Shown in pieces: positions 44,944-53,859 of a stretch of DNA of 58,327 nt. Origin of the DNA: Pedosphaera sp. (lineage in GTDB: Bacteria > Verrucomicrobiota > Verrucomicrobiia > Limisphaerales > AAA164-E04); contig NZFL01000015.1 in assembly GCA_002690655.1 (NCBI GenBank), positions 1 through 58,327 of the forward strand, given 5' to 3'. Made by a program: the position numbers and the translations under genes. The notes under the pieces are model-generated. The model saw only the letters and a program-made list of their open reading frames with translations, was not told the origin of the DNA and searched no databases. The stretch's first letter is position 1. Every line of letters begins with the position of its first letter.

Positions 44944-47079
44944 TTATTCGCCGGTCAGATAATATTTGTTGGCGTAATCCTGTACCATACGCCACGTGCT
45001 GTACTCAGGCGTGATCGTAGACATGGAACGACGGATTTTTTGGATCCATTGTCGGGGTATGCCTGTGGAGTCGCGATTGTAGAAGCCCGGTATGACCTCC
45101 TGGGTGAGCACTTTGTAGAGGTTTTCGCTATCCACGCGATCCTGTTCCTCAATGGAGTCTGGCTGCGAATCAGGACCAATCGCAAAGCCGTTGCTTCCGT
45201 CAAACGCTTCGCGCCACCATCCATCAAGGATACTCATATTCAGACAGCCGTGTGCCGATGTCTTCTGTCCACTTGTGCCGGAGGCTTCTAATGGTCGTCG
45301 TGGGTTATTTAACCAGATGTCACAGCCGGAAACCATCTGTCGAGCGACATGGATGTCATAGTTTTCGATAAACACCAGATGACCGTGAAGTTCAGTGTGT
45401 TTGCTGAGATGGATGATGTGCTGAATAAAACGTTTTCCTTCATCATCTCGTGGATGTGCTTTACCCGCAAAGATGAACTGGATAGGATGTTTTTTGTCTT
45501 TCACCAGCTTTACAATCTGCTCGAACTGCTGGAACACCAGAGGTGCGCGTTTGTAAGTAGCAAAACGTCTTGCAAATCCAATCGTCAACACATCCGGATT
45601 CAAGAGATGATCAAAAGTGATGAAATTTTCACGTTTGAGACTTTGGCTTTGAAGCAGGAGACGGCGACGAGAGAACTCAATGAGCTCGCGCCTGAGCAAT
45701 GACCGAAGAGCCCAGATCTCCTCGTCAGAAACAAAGTCTGGATCTTCCATGCGACTCCAGAACGCATGTGTGTTCAAGTCGGTATCCCAATGCTCACCCA
45801 GACGGCTTCGGAAAAACCTTCTCAGCGGCCCTTTCATCCAACCTTCAACATGAATCCCGTTGGTAATATGACCGATCGGTACTTCCTCGACTTTCTTATC
45901 CGCATAGAGGTCCTGCCACATCTGCCGACTGATTTCTCCGTGTAACTCGCTTACCCCATTGGCAGTTCGGGAGTGCTTCAGGGCCAGGACAGTCATACAG
46001 AAAGGCTCGGATTCATCTCCCTTGCGAACACGGCCCATATCCATGAACTCCTGGTGGGAAATCTTCAAGTTGTTTGCAAACTTGTGAGCGGCATATTGCA
46101 CCAGATCACTTGTGAAACGGTCATGGCCAGCCTCCACAGGTGTGTGGGTGGTGAATATGCATTCCTTGGTGGTGGCTTTGCTGGCATCTTCAAGGGTATG
46201 GCCAGTGGCCATTTTCTCACGCATCAATTCGAGCGTCAGGAATGCTGCATGACCTTCATTCATATGGAAGACAGAAGGCTGAATATCGAGAGCGCGCATG
46301 AGTCTCACACCGCCGACACCCAAAAGCATTTCCTGCATGATGCGTGTTGTACTGTCGCCACCATATACCCGCAGTGTAAGTTCCCGATGATGCTCTTCAT
46401 TTTCAGGCAGATCAGTGTCCATAAGATAAATAGGAATGCGTCCCACATTGACCTTCCAGACTTTGAATTTTACCTGACTGGTCGCAATTTGAATCATGCA
46501 AGTGAGTTGTTCTCCTTTTGCATCAAGGACCGCTTCCATGGGCAAATTCCGAGGATTGAGACGAGAGTAGTATTCCGTCTGCCAGTTTTCCTCATTGATC
46601 GTTTGCATGAAGTAGCCCTGTCTGTAGAAAAGGCTGATGCCAACAAACGGAAGTCCCAGATCACTTGCAGATTTCGCGTGATCCCCTGCAAGAATACCCA
46701 GCCCACCTGCTGCGATTGGAAGTGTTTCATGCAAGCCGAACTCTGCTGAGAAATAAGCGACAGGTTTTCCCTCAAGTTTTTGAGCGTTCTGCGCTGCCCA
46801 GGTATCACCCTCCTCCATATAGGCATTGAATCGTTTCAACACGTCTCGTACATCTGCCGCGAAAGCAGGATCCTGGAGGCGCGTTCTTAATTCGTAGTCC
46901 GAAACCTCGTGCAATACAGCAACTGCATTGTGGTAGAGGTTTTGCCACGCGCGGGCTGATAGCTTTTGGAATATTTCCTGGGCTTCCTGATTCCAGGTCC
47001 ACCACAAATTACGAGCTAACCGGTTCAGCCCGTGTATCAGATCAGTCAATTCCGCCGAAGTCAGCGGTTCAGTTTTCAT
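44944..47079 (-). CDS. glgP: Alpha-glucan (glycogen) phosphorylase
   Basis: 711 residues of the GT35 family, the short type like Thermotoga AgpA. It releases glucose-1-phosphate from alpha-1,4-glucans. Recognisable are SAEFGLHETLPIAAGGLGILAGDH, FHMNEGHAAF, the THTPVEAGHD loop and the PLP-binding EASGTSGQKTSAHG segment, with the Schiff-base lysine near residue 606. The substitution of QK-TSAHG for the more common MK-AALNG is notable but Lys is kept. An intrinsic-terminator-like hairpin lies 31 nt upstream of the ATG on the same strand, suggesting attenuation. No Shine-Dalgarno sequence is visible. Confidence 0.95.
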   Translation of the reverse strand: MKTEPLTSAELTDLIHGLNRLARNLWWTWNQEAQEIFQKLSARAWQNLYHNAVAVLHEVSDYELRTRLQDPAFAADVRDVLKRFNAYMEEGDTWAAQNAQKLEGKPVAYFSAEFGLHETLPIAAGGLGILAGDHAKSASDLGLPFVGISLFYRQGYFMQTINEENWQTEYYSRLNPRNLPMEAVLDAKGEQLTCMIQIATSQVKFKVWKVNVGRIPIYLMDTDLPENEEHHRELTLRVYGGDSTTRIMQEMLLGVGGVRLMRALDIQPSVFHMNEGHAAFLTLELMREKMATGHTLEDASKATTKECIFTTHTPVEAGHDRFTSDLVQYAAHKFANNLKISHQEFMDMGRVRKGDESEPFCMTVLALKHSRTANGVSELHGEISRQMWQDLYADKKVEEVPIGHITNGIHVEGWMKGPLRRFFRSRLGEHWDTDLNTHAFWSRMEDPDFVSDEEIWALRSLLRRELIEFSRRRLLLQSQSLKRENFITFDHLLNPDVLTIGFARRFATYKRAPLVFQQFEQIVKLVKDKKHPIQFIFAGKAHPRDDEGKRFIQHIIHLSKHTELHGHLVFIENYDIHVARQMVSGCDIWLNNPRRPLEASGTSGQKTSAHGCLNMSILDGWWREAFDGSNGFAIGPDSQPDSIEEQDRVDSENLYKVLTQEVIPGFYNRDSTGIPRQWIQKIRRSMSTITPEYSTWRMVQDYANKYYLTGE

Positions 47080-47102
47080 AGTCCAAGTTCAAATATAAGG
47101 TT

Positions 47103-47139
47103 AAAAAAAATCGGTGTCTTCCGGTTTGGAAGAAACCGA
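47103..47139 (-). promoter_or_regulatory. Terminator-like hairpin in the glgP leader
   Basis: TCGGTGTCTTCC (47111-47122) pairs with GGAAGAAACCGA (47128-47139), 12 bp with one mismatch and a 5-nt loop. On the minus strand it is followed by eight T (A run at 47103-47110). It lies 31 nt upstream of the glgP ATG, where there is no minus-strand gene to terminate. It may be an attenuator or the end of a small RNA. Confidence 0.6.
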
Positions 47140-47362
47140 CAACTGAGCAAAGACAAAAAGGTCTGATTTTGCAATCTTATGTTTGTGGACTTTTCAACTT
47201 GAACGCCTCTTTCCTGATTCCTGACGACAACAGAGCGGGAGAACCTTAGATCGGATGATTCTGTTCCACCTGGCGTTCCTCTTGTAAGCCGCAGTTTTTC
47301 GTCATTATGGAAGGGTCAAATTGTGTCAGAGGAGATGCATTGAAAGCATGATAAAGCTCAAT

Positions 47363-47372
47363 GAGACGTCTC
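47363..47372. promoter_or_regulatory. Palindrome adjacent to a TTGACA box
   Basis: GAGACGTCTC is a perfect palindrome. TTGACA on the minus strand (47375-47380) is two bases away. It may be an operator for the glgP leader transcript, but no regulator is known and no strong -10 follows. Confidence 0.3.
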
Positions 47373-47508
47373 TTTGTCAACTGTCGTAGATTACAGAAAG
47401 GCAAGGCTGAGCGTTTTTCATGAACAGCTCAAAAAGCTTAAAATCGACCTTGTATAGATCCGACCTGATACTTTGACAACTTCAGTGGATGATGGCAGCC
47501 TGTTAATC

Positions 47509-50154
47509 GTGAAGATCTTGAAAATCTGCCCAATCAGAAAATTTTTTCAGATAATGGTGGTCGCAGTTTTACTGTCTGGTCTGCCTGAATTTTTATACGG
47601 AGCAGATCGAGTTGCTAACCAGACTTTGAACTTTCCAGACAAACCACCTGCTGCTGACTACGCCTTGGAGAATGCCTTTCCGAGGCTCAGGTTCTCCAAT
47701 CCTGTAGCGATCGTTCAAATGCCCGATTTTGAAGATCGTGTGTTTGTGGTTGAGAAAGCGGGTCGCATCAGGATGGTGACTCTGGGGGGGCAACCCGAAC
47801 GTTTTACCTTCATGGGTTTGACGGATCGAGTCAGAGCAGGCGGAGAACGAGGTCTTTTGGGTCTGGCATTTCATCCTGATCATGCGTCCAACGGGTTCTT
47901 CTACGTTTTTTACACGGCGCAAGGATCAGGCTCTCCCAACCGTCTTTCCCGTTTCAAGGTGACTCCCGATGATCCCTTTGCAGGCGATCCGGAAACTGAG
48001 GTGATTCTGATCGATCAACCGGATGATGCGGGAAATCACAATGGAGGCGATGTTCATTTCGGGCCTGATGGTTATCTCTATGTGGCTTTAGGTGATGAGG
48101 GAAACGCCAATGATTCACTGAACAACAGTCAACGCATCGAAAAGGATTTTTTCGCCGGGATTCTTCGGATTGATGTGGACAAGCGGCCAGGCAGTTTGCC
48201 TCCCAATCCACACATCGCAGTCTCCAATAACTACAGCATTCCGCCTGATAATCCATTTGTTGGAGCCACGACATTTCTCAATCGTTCAGTGAATCCTGAT
48301 CAGGTAAGAACCGAGTTCTGGGCGGTCGGATTGAGGAATCCCTGGCGCATGGCCTTTGATCCTGTGAGCGGGTTGCTTTATACTGGAGACGTAGGGCAGG
48401 GGCGTTTGGAAGAAGTGGACATCATTCAAAAAGGTGGAAATTACGGATGGAGTTTCAAAGAAGGTACTGCTGATGGCCCCGATGCTCGCCGGGCACCAGA
48501 AGGTTTTGTTGATATACCACCTATATTGGAATATCGACATGGATCAGGACCCGATCGAGGCAACTCCATTACGGGAGGAGTGGTTTATCGGGGGGATCGA
48601 TTGTCCCAACTGTACGGGGCCTATGTTTTTGCCGACTACGTGAGCGGAAACATCTGGGCCATGAGGCACGAGGGGAATCGCCATACAGATTGGTTTAATC
48701 TGGCACGGGATTCTGGAATTGCAGGTTTCGGTATTGATCCAACACAAGGCGATATCCTGTTGGCCGATCACAATGCAAACCGGATCATGAGGCTCGTAGG
48801 AACTGAAGATACTCTGAATGTAGGATTTCCCCCGACACTAGCCGACACTGGTGCATTCATGGATTTAGAGAATTTGATACCTAACCCAGGCATTGAGCCT
48901 TATGAGATCAACACGCCTTTCTGGTCGGACAACGCGACCAAGCAACGCTGGTTTTCAATTCCGGGTAACAAGGCAGGTATCAGGTTCGAAAGGCAAGGTC
49001 CCTGGGGTTTCCGCGAAGGAAGTATCTGGATCAAGCACTTTGATCTGGAAATGGTGAGGGGAGACCCTGCTTCGTCTCGACGACTCGAGACTCGCTTTCT
49101 CGTGAAGCACGAAGATGGTGTTTACGGCCTTACCTATCGATGGGATGACTCACAGGAAAACGCATTTCTGGTGGATGAATCGGGCTACAGGGAAACGTTC
49201 AGTATTCAGGATGGTGAAGAGACTATCGAGCAAGTATGGCGATATCCGAGCCGAAGCGAATGCCTGGCATGCCACACACCCTCCGCAGGGTTGGTGCTTG
49301 GTTTTAGCACAGCACAACTTAATTGTTCAGTTGTGAGAAACAATCATGAGGTTTCTCAATTGTCATGGTTGAAATCAGCGGGATACTTTCAAGTTGAACC
49401 TGAAACGATTGAGGCGCTTCCAGCGATGGTTTCCGCCGATGATTCGTCCGCAAGCTTGACTCGGAGGGTGAAGTCTTATCTCGCCAGTAATTGTTCCCAA
49501 TGTCACCGACCGGATGGTGAAGCTCTGGGACGATGGGATGCTCGTTACGAAACGCCTGTCTTGGAATCGGGTTTAATCAACGGCCATGTGGTGCGTCATG
49601 AAGGCCAGGCGGATCGCCGTTTGATCGTTCCCGGAAACCTTGAAAAATCTGAGATTTACCAACGCATATCCAATCAAGGATCACGTCGAATGCCTCCTGT
49701 GGGGAGCCATGTGCTGGATGTGGAAGGGATTGATCTTCTCAAGCGATGGATCACCGAAACATTACCACGCAAAACCTTTGCAGATTGGCAGCAACATTTT
49801 TCCAATATGGTTCCGAATCTGGAACTCGATCCCACAGGGGATGCCGACCATGATGGTTGGGACAATTTAAGTGAGTATTACCTTGGGACGGACCCCACCT
49901 TCGCATCAGATCGATGGCGTCTCAGGTTGGATGTTTCGCGAGAGACATTGTTTGTTCCAAATCCTTCAGGAATTGAATTGAGATTGGAATCGAGCCTTTT
50001 CCTGGGGAATGCTGTTGAATGGGAGGCGATAGAGATTTTAGAAACAACAGAACCTGTTTTTGGTTATAAGGGTTTGTTGGAATCCAAACTAGAAGGATTC
50101 AATGAGGGTTCGAAATTTTATCGAGCCGCCATTATCTTTCCTGAACTTGAATAG
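47509..50154 (+). CDS. Secreted PQQ-type sugar dehydrogenase fused to cytochrome c
   Basis: About 881 residues. The start is uncertain: a GTG at 47509 puts a signal peptide (about 15-32, FFQIMVVAVLLSGLPEFLYG) near the front, while the frame begins at a TTG at 47473 and offers an ATG at 47554. The N-terminal half is a soluble glucose/sorbosone dehydrogenase propeller (GLLGLAFHPDHASNGFFYVFY, NHNGGDVHFGPDGYLYVALGD, GLRNPWRMAFDP, DVGQGRLEEVDI). Two heme sites follow, CLACH (about 585) and CSQCH (about 662), then a thrombospondin-3-like calcium loop (DADHDGWDN, about 777). Likely oxidises sugars outside the cytoplasm and passes electrons to heme. Confidence 0.9.
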   Translation: MKILKICPIRKFFQIMVVAVLLSGLPEFLYGADRVANQTLNFPDKPPAADYALENAFPRLRFSNPVAIVQMPDFEDRVFVVEKAGRIRMVTLGGQPERFTFMGLTDRVRAGGERGLLGLAFHPDHASNGFFYVFYTAQGSGSPNRLSRFKVTPDDPFAGDPETEVILIDQPDDAGNHNGGDVHFGPDGYLYVALGDEGNANDSLNNSQRIEKDFFAGILRIDVDKRPGSLPPNPHIAVSNNYSIPPDNPFVGATTFLNRSVNPDQVRTEFWAVGLRNPWRMAFDPVSGLLYTGDVGQGRLEEVDIIQKGGNYGWSFKEGTADGPDARRAPEGFVDIPPILEYRHGSGPDRGNSITGGVVYRGDRLSQLYGAYVFADYVSGNIWAMRHEGNRHTDWFNLARDSGIAGFGIDPTQGDILLADHNANRIMRLVGTEDTLNVGFPPTLADTGAFMDLENLIPNPGIEPYEINTPFWSDNATKQRWFSIPGNKAGIRFERQGPWGFREGSIWIKHFDLEMVRGDPASSRRLETRFLVKHEDGVYGLTYRWDDSQENAFLVDESGYRETFSIQDGEETIEQVWRYPSRSECLACHTPSAGLVLGFSTAQLNCSVVRNNHEVSQLSWLKSAGYFQVEPETIEALPAMVSADDSSASLTRRVKSYLASNCSQCHRPDGEALGRWDARYETPVLESGLINGHVVRHEGQADRRLIVPGNLEKSEIYQRISNQGSRRMPPVGSHVLDVEGIDLLKRWITETLPRKTFADWQQHFSNMVPNLELDPTGDADHDGWDNLSEYYLGTDPTFASDRWRLRLDVSRETLFVPNPSGIELRLESSLFLGNAVEWEAIEILETTEPVFGYKGLLESKLEGFNEGSKFYRAAIIFPELE

Positions 50155-50268
50155 TGGGGATGCTGTTTTCGATTGTTTCTTTTGCTGGTTTCCATGCCGG
50201 GACTGGTTCAGAATCAAATCTTCTACGGCTGGAATACATCTCTGGTCAGATGCAGGAAATAAAGTTAG

Positions 50269-51171
50269 ATGAGATTAATTGGCTACATTGAAGGGACGAA
50301 TCATGCACGAACTTTTGGGGATTATCTTTATGCACAAGGTGTGGACAATCAGATAGAGCGTGCGCAGGGAGAGCGCTATGAGGTTTGGATTGTTTCTGAG
50401 GATAAAGTGGAAGTCGGTAAAAACCATCTCATCGCATACCAATCAAATCCAACTGATCCTGTCTATTTGGAATCAGCAGAGAAAGCACAGGAAAAACGTC
50501 TCAAGGCAGCCATGGAACAAGAGGCGTATGCAAAGAAGGTCAAAGATCGGGATGCTATCGCTCCTCGAGGGAAGGGGCTCTCCACAGGAAGGCTGACGCT
50601 AGCGCTGATAGTTATTTGTGGAATCGTTTTTCTTCTTCAAGAACTGGGATACCATCGGGCTGTCTTTCAACAACTAAGTATTTCAAATTGGACCCCGGGC
50701 GGAGGTTCGTTTGGTCTTGTTGAAGTCCGCAATGGGCAGGTATGGCGGCTTGTCACTCCCATTTTCATGCATGGAGGCATCCTGCATATTTTCTTTAATC
50801 TGATGTGGCTTCGAATGCTCGGAACAGTCATTGAGTATCGTCAGGGTTGGAAATGGCTGTTGTTCATTGTATTGGTCACTGCATCCATTTCCAATATAGC
50901 TCAATACTACGTAAGCGGACCTTTGTTCCTGGGGATTTCTGGGGTGGTGTATGGATTGCTGGGTTATGTGTGGATCAAAGGGAAATTTGACCCTTTCTCT
51001 GGTATGTTCCTCCCCCCAGGCGTAGTTTTTATGATGCTTCTATGGTTGGGGCTGGGTGTCTCCGGTTTTCTGGAGAAAGGTCTGGGTGTAGGGATAGCAA
51101 ACACCGCGCACATTGGTGGACTTGCCGTAGGGTGTATCATGGGCTACCTGAACACCCTTCGAAAACGATGA
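50269..51171 (+). CDS. GlpG-like rhomboid intramembrane protease
   Basis: 300 residues. The cytoplasmic N-terminal domain (1-85) matches the GlpG-type domain (RLIGYIEGTNHARTFGDYLYAQGV, ending in NPTDPVYLES). A polar linker (85-108) leads into six membrane helices with the HGGILHIFFNLMWL loop, catalytic Ser224 in GISGVVYG and His281 in HIGGLAVG. It cleaves transmembrane proteins in the inner membrane. AGGA is present about 13 nt before the ATG. A small membrane protein gene follows 9 nt downstream and may share its transcript. Confidence 0.95.
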   Translation: MRLIGYIEGTNHARTFGDYLYAQGVDNQIERAQGERYEVWIVSEDKVEVGKNHLIAYQSNPTDPVYLESAEKAQEKRLKAAMEQEAYAKKVKDRDAIAPRGKGLSTGRLTLALIVICGIVFLLQELGYHRAVFQQLSISNWTPGGGSFGLVEVRNGQVWRLVTPIFMHGGILHIFFNLMWLRMLGTVIEYRQGWKWLLFIVLVTASISNIAQYYVSGPLFLGISGVVYGLLGYVWIKGKFDPFSGMFLPPGVVFMMLLWLGLGVSGFLEKGLGVGIANTAHIGGLAVGCIMGYLNTLRKR

Positions 51172-51180
51172 TCTCTTGTG

Positions 51181-51351
51181 ATGGAAGTTTCCGAAATCGT
51201 CGCCATCATTTTAACCTTGGCAAAGTATCTCGTCATCGGAGCAACCATTTTGCTATGCGTGTTTATATTGATCGCTCTATTTAAACCTTTCCCAAACACA
51301 CTTCAAAACAAGACGAGACTCAGTAAGAATAAACTCTGGTTCAAAAAATAA
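51181..51351 (+). CDS. Small single-span membrane protein
   Basis: A 56-codon frame, ATG to TAA, beginning 9 nt after the rhomboid stop. Residues 6-35 are strongly hydrophobic (IVAIILTLAKYLVIGATILL then CVFILIALF), followed by a basic tail (KTRLSKNKLWFKK), as expected for a membrane peptide with a positive cytoplasmic end. No known family is recognised. Close spacing after a membrane protease and the clean hydrophobic/basic layout suggest a real gene; there is no Shine-Dalgarno sequence. Confidence 0.55.
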   Translation: MEVSEIVAIILTLAKYLVIGATILLCVFILIALFKPFPNTLQNKTRLSKNKLWFKK

Positions 51352-51413
51352 AACCACTTCGTGTCACAGCAGCGCCTCTATCCTGTCATTGCCGGAAGGC
51401 GTGAAGCAAACCC

Positions 51414-51905
51414 TCAGTCACCATTAGCATCTCGTATGCATTCGAGAACTTCAGCAGGATGCGGCTCAGGCTTTACTTTTGGCCAGATCTTGAGGATCGT
51501 TCCTTTGGGGTCAATGAGGAAGGTCATGCGATGTATGCCATCAAACGTTCTTCCCATGAATTGCTTCGGCCCCCAGACACCATACTTCGTGACAATCTCC
51601 TTGGATTCATCTGCCAACAAGGTGAAAGGCAGTTCAAATTTGTTAATAAATTTCTGATGGACTTTGACGGGGTCGATACTGACACCAACAACAACAGCGC
51701 CAGCATCCCTGAACTCCGCATGCAAATCCCTAAAAGCACAAGCTTCCTTTGTACAACCCGGCGTGTTGTCTTTGGGATAAAAATAAAGGACGACAAATTT
51801 GCCTTTGAAATCAGACAGGCGAACTTGATCTCCATCCTGTGATTCTGCCTTAAACGCAGGTGCCTTATCTCCCTCTCTCAATATCAATTCAATACCTTTT
51901 GCCAT
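51414..51905 (-). CDS. bcp: Thioredoxin-dependent thiol peroxidase (PrxQ/BCP)
   Basis: 163 residues of the AhpC/TSA family. It reduces peroxides; the peroxidatic Cys51 is in NTPGCTKEAC with the resolving Cys56 five residues on, the PrxQ hallmark. The GDKAPAF start, FYPKDNTPG and GVSIDPVKVHQKF strand all fit. The ATG at 51905 begins MAKGIEL with no Shine-Dalgarno. Convergent with the small membrane protein gene and followed on the same strand by none; an Smr-domain gene lies upstream. Confidence 0.95.
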   Translation of the reverse strand: MAKGIELILREGDKAPAFKAESQDGDQVRLSDFKGKFVVLYFYPKDNTPGCTKEACAFRDLHAEFRDAGAVVVGVSIDPVKVHQKFINKFELPFTLLADESKEIVTKYGVWGPKQFMGRTFDGIHRMTFLIDPKGTILKIWPKVKPEPHPAEVLECIRDANGD

Positions 51906-51977
51906 ATCTCGGACGGTAACTTGATGAAGTAGTTTGTTGCAAGATTCGTTCCATGCTCATGCAGAGTAGCTGGAGGT

Positions 51978-52256
51978 TTAAATTGGTTTGAGATCCACCA
52001 TGGTGGCCCCCCATCCACCATTCCATCCAGGCGCGCTGCGATGTGAGAGGACGTATGGGAGTTGATCAAGTAAAGCATGCACGCCTTTCCTGAGTGCTCC
52101 TGTTCCCTTTCCATGAATGATCCGGACAGTGAAAATGTCGCTTTCGCGACAAGCTTCAAGGTAGTCAGGTACAAGTTCTCCTATTTCATTGGGACGAAAT
52201 GTGTGGAGATCAAGTTCTCCATTGATAGGTATTTCAATGGGGTCTTCAGATTCCAT
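51978..52256 (-). CDS. Smr-domain protein
   Basis: 92 residues as read from the ATG at 52256. The Smr domain has the LDLHTF strand and the IIHGKGTGALR loop, typical of MutS2/SmrA-type nicking or RNA-cleaving domains. The ATG is one base after the stop of an upstream frame (TGA-A-ATG). The Smr frame itself stays protein-like for about 40 codons further up (reading ...NEKIIFLRISEMESED), with no normal start, so the annotated start may be the product of a frameshift in a longer gene. Confidence 0.85.
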   Translation of the reverse strand: MESEDPIEIPINGELDLHTFRPNEIGELVPDYLEACRESDIFTVRIIHGKGTGALRKGVHALLDQLPYVLSHRSAPGWNGGWGATMVDLKPI

Positions 52257-52257
52257 T

Positions 52258-52512
52258 TCAGAGATTCTTAAGAAGATGATTTTTTCGTTTCCTGGCTCGA
52301 CTGCAGGGTGATTTGATAGCGTTCCGAAATGCTTTACAGCCCAAGATGCTCCTGGCTCCGTAATCGAAAACCATCATGGACCCGAAACTATCCTCCAGCG
52401 AATGAACGATAGTCAAAATATTCCCCCCCCCCGTAAAAGGCGGTTCCGGGAGTTCGGTAATCTGAAAATCATCTTTGACCATTGGAGGGTGATGCATGAC
52501 TTTGTTTTTCAT
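52258..52512 (-). CDS. Hypothetical frame, possible N-terminal part of the Smr gene
   Basis: 84 codons beginning MKNKVMHHPPMVKDDFQITEL. It contains ten consecutive C (52423-52432, G on the coding strand) encoding part of FTGGGN. The first ~58 codons look protein-like; the end (Arg/Lys-rich, from about 52335 on) does not, while the frame one base over, that of the Smr gene, does. A single frameshift between about 52320 and 52375 would fuse both into one protein of about 165 residues. No family is recognised for the N-terminal part. Confidence 0.4.
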   Translation of the reverse strand: MKNKVMHHPPMVKDDFQITELPEPPFTGGGNILTIVHSLEDSFGSMMVFDYGARSILGCKAFRNAIKSPCSRARKRKNHLLKNL

Positions 52513-52636
52513 ATCAGTTTGTCCCCCTAGCTATGCGAGAGCCAGATTCAGCATGGCATAGACCCCTCAGCAAACCCAGACTGTCACCTTTCTTTTGATC
52601 ACACACTTTGATCATTATGCATGCAGCAAGATTCAA

Positions 52637-53338
52637 TCAAGGATTGTTATCGTCAGGCAATGGTTCGATTCGCCACATATCCATCACCGCCCATAGATTA
52701 ATGGGTGCGACTGATTCACCCGGCTTCAGCAGGCGGATACTTCCATCTGCAAACCCATAGTTCGATCCCCCGGAGTTCCTGTTGCCTCCTGTTCTGTGAC
52801 GGTTTTGTTCGACTTCCTCAATATCATTGCCCCTGCCCTGATAGAAATCCATGTGAACGTGGGGTGAGTCCGATGCCTTCTCGCCAAACGTAATGGTATC
52901 GGAAGGATGACGAATGGCTGTGAGTTTCATTCCGTGTGGCCACAGGCCATTGGTGAATGACTGAAAATCTACCTTATTCTTCAAAGTCATGCGAAAGTAA
53001 TCATTCCAGCCATTGATAAGATAACTTCGGTTCGACATGAATTTGTCGGCAGGACATTTCAGTAATTTGTGATTGAGGTAATAAGGGCGAAGCTTTGCCA
53101 TCCAATTGTTTTTGAAACTGCGGCTTACGGGAGGGCACTCGTCATTGAAATCATCGGCATACATAGTGAGAGCCATGCTGAGTTGGCGTAAGTTGTTAAC
53201 GCATTTGATTCTATTCGCTTTCTGCTTGGCAGAGGAAAGTGCCGGCATGAGCAAACTAGCCAGGATCCCGATGATAGCAATCACCACCAAAAGCTCTATC
53301 AAAGTGAATGCAGCGATAAGAGGTTTGTTGAATTTCAT
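52637..53338 (-). CDS. Prepilin-like protein, second copy type
   Basis: 233 residues. The class III leader is short ([10 protein letters not shown]) and [24 protein letters not shown] follows, with Glu at +5. The extracellular part keeps the family pattern: [33 protein letters not shown] and a final [12 protein letters not shown] strand, where the H-X9-DG motif is lengthened (His...Asp-Gly spaced wider). It belongs to the same family as the 5932-6747 protein but in a different size class. No pilus-assembly gene is nearby. Confidence 0.88.
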   Translation of the reverse strand: MKFNKPLIAAFTLIELLVVIAIIGILASLLMPALSSAKQKANRIKCVNNLRQLSMALTMYADDFNDECPPVSRSFKNNWMAKLRPYYLNHKLLKCPADKFMSNRSYLINGWNDYFRMTLKNKVDFQSFTNGLWPHGMKLTAIRHPSDTITFGEKASDSPHVHMDFYQGRGNDIEEVEQNRHRTGGNRNSGGSNYGFADGSIRLLKPGESVAPINLWAVMDMWRIEPLPDDNNP

Positions 53339-53534
53339 AGTCCTAGCTTTGCTTGACTATAAATACACCGGCTAACATGTCAGGTTTCATCTTTCTTATT
53401 CGCTGAAACTCACTTTTCAGTTGCGTTTCTAAGAACGGGTTCACCATAATGACTTGAGTCCTCTTTTTGAAGACTGTAGCACCTTTATGGTTATTCATCT
53501 TGCGCAATCGGTAATCGCTCTCGAAAACGGGAGC

Positions 53535-53816
53535 ATGAGTGAGCTTCTGGTTTATCAGTTGACGGGATTTCTGATTGTGATCCTGGTTCTTTGCTCTTTG
53601 TGGTTTGCCGTTGCGTGTCTGGGAGTTTTTTTCCGCAACTTCGAGATCAAAGATCCAGTGGCTGCTCCATCCTCCTCCGCTGTTCATAGAGATTCCGTTA
53701 CTAAAATGGAAATCACACCTCAAGTGCAAGTGGTGGTGGGCGCAGCGCTGCATACTGTAATTCAAGGGCCATTTCGTATTGAGTCCCTAGAGGAGAGTAA
53801 ACCGGATGTATCTTAA
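53535..53816 (+). CDS. Sodium-pump decarboxylase gamma subunit (OadG-like)
   Basis: About 93 residues from the ATG at 53535; earlier in-frame starts (ATG 53487, TTG 53454) would lengthen it. One membrane helix (about 8-30, LTGFLIVILVLCSLWFAVACLGVF) near the N terminus precedes a hydrophilic tail, the layout of OadG/MmdD, which assembles the decarboxylase complex. It starts a cluster with a biotin carrier and OadB, 43 nt before the former. Confidence 0.78.
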   Translation: MSELLVYQLTGFLIVILVLCSLWFAVACLGVFFRNFEIKDPVAAPSSSAVHRDSVTKMEITPQVQVVVGAALHTVIQGPFRIESLEESKPDVS

Positions 53817-53859
53817 GAAAGCTCAGCGTGTCATCATTTGATCACTGAGCCTGCTAATT

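Larger units (their letters stand above)
47080..47508. other. Divergent glgP/dehydrogenase promoter region
   Basis: This 429-base gap holds the leader hairpin at 47103-47139 and a perfect 10-bp palindrome GAGACGTCTC at 47363-47372. On the minus strand TTGACA (47375-47380) lies just before the palindrome, so an operator overlapping a glgP promoter is possible, but the -10 box is poor. No gene is seen. Confidence 0.45.

Noticed and set aside
45973-46749. Plus-strand frame of 258 codons
   Set aside because: Antisense to the conserved N-terminal half of glgP; the glgP frame carries all family motifs.
47473-47478. TTGACA at 47473 as a -35 box for the sugar dehydrogenase gene
   Set aside because: No -10-like hexamer lies 15-19 bases downstream, and the same bases are the first codons of the open frame.
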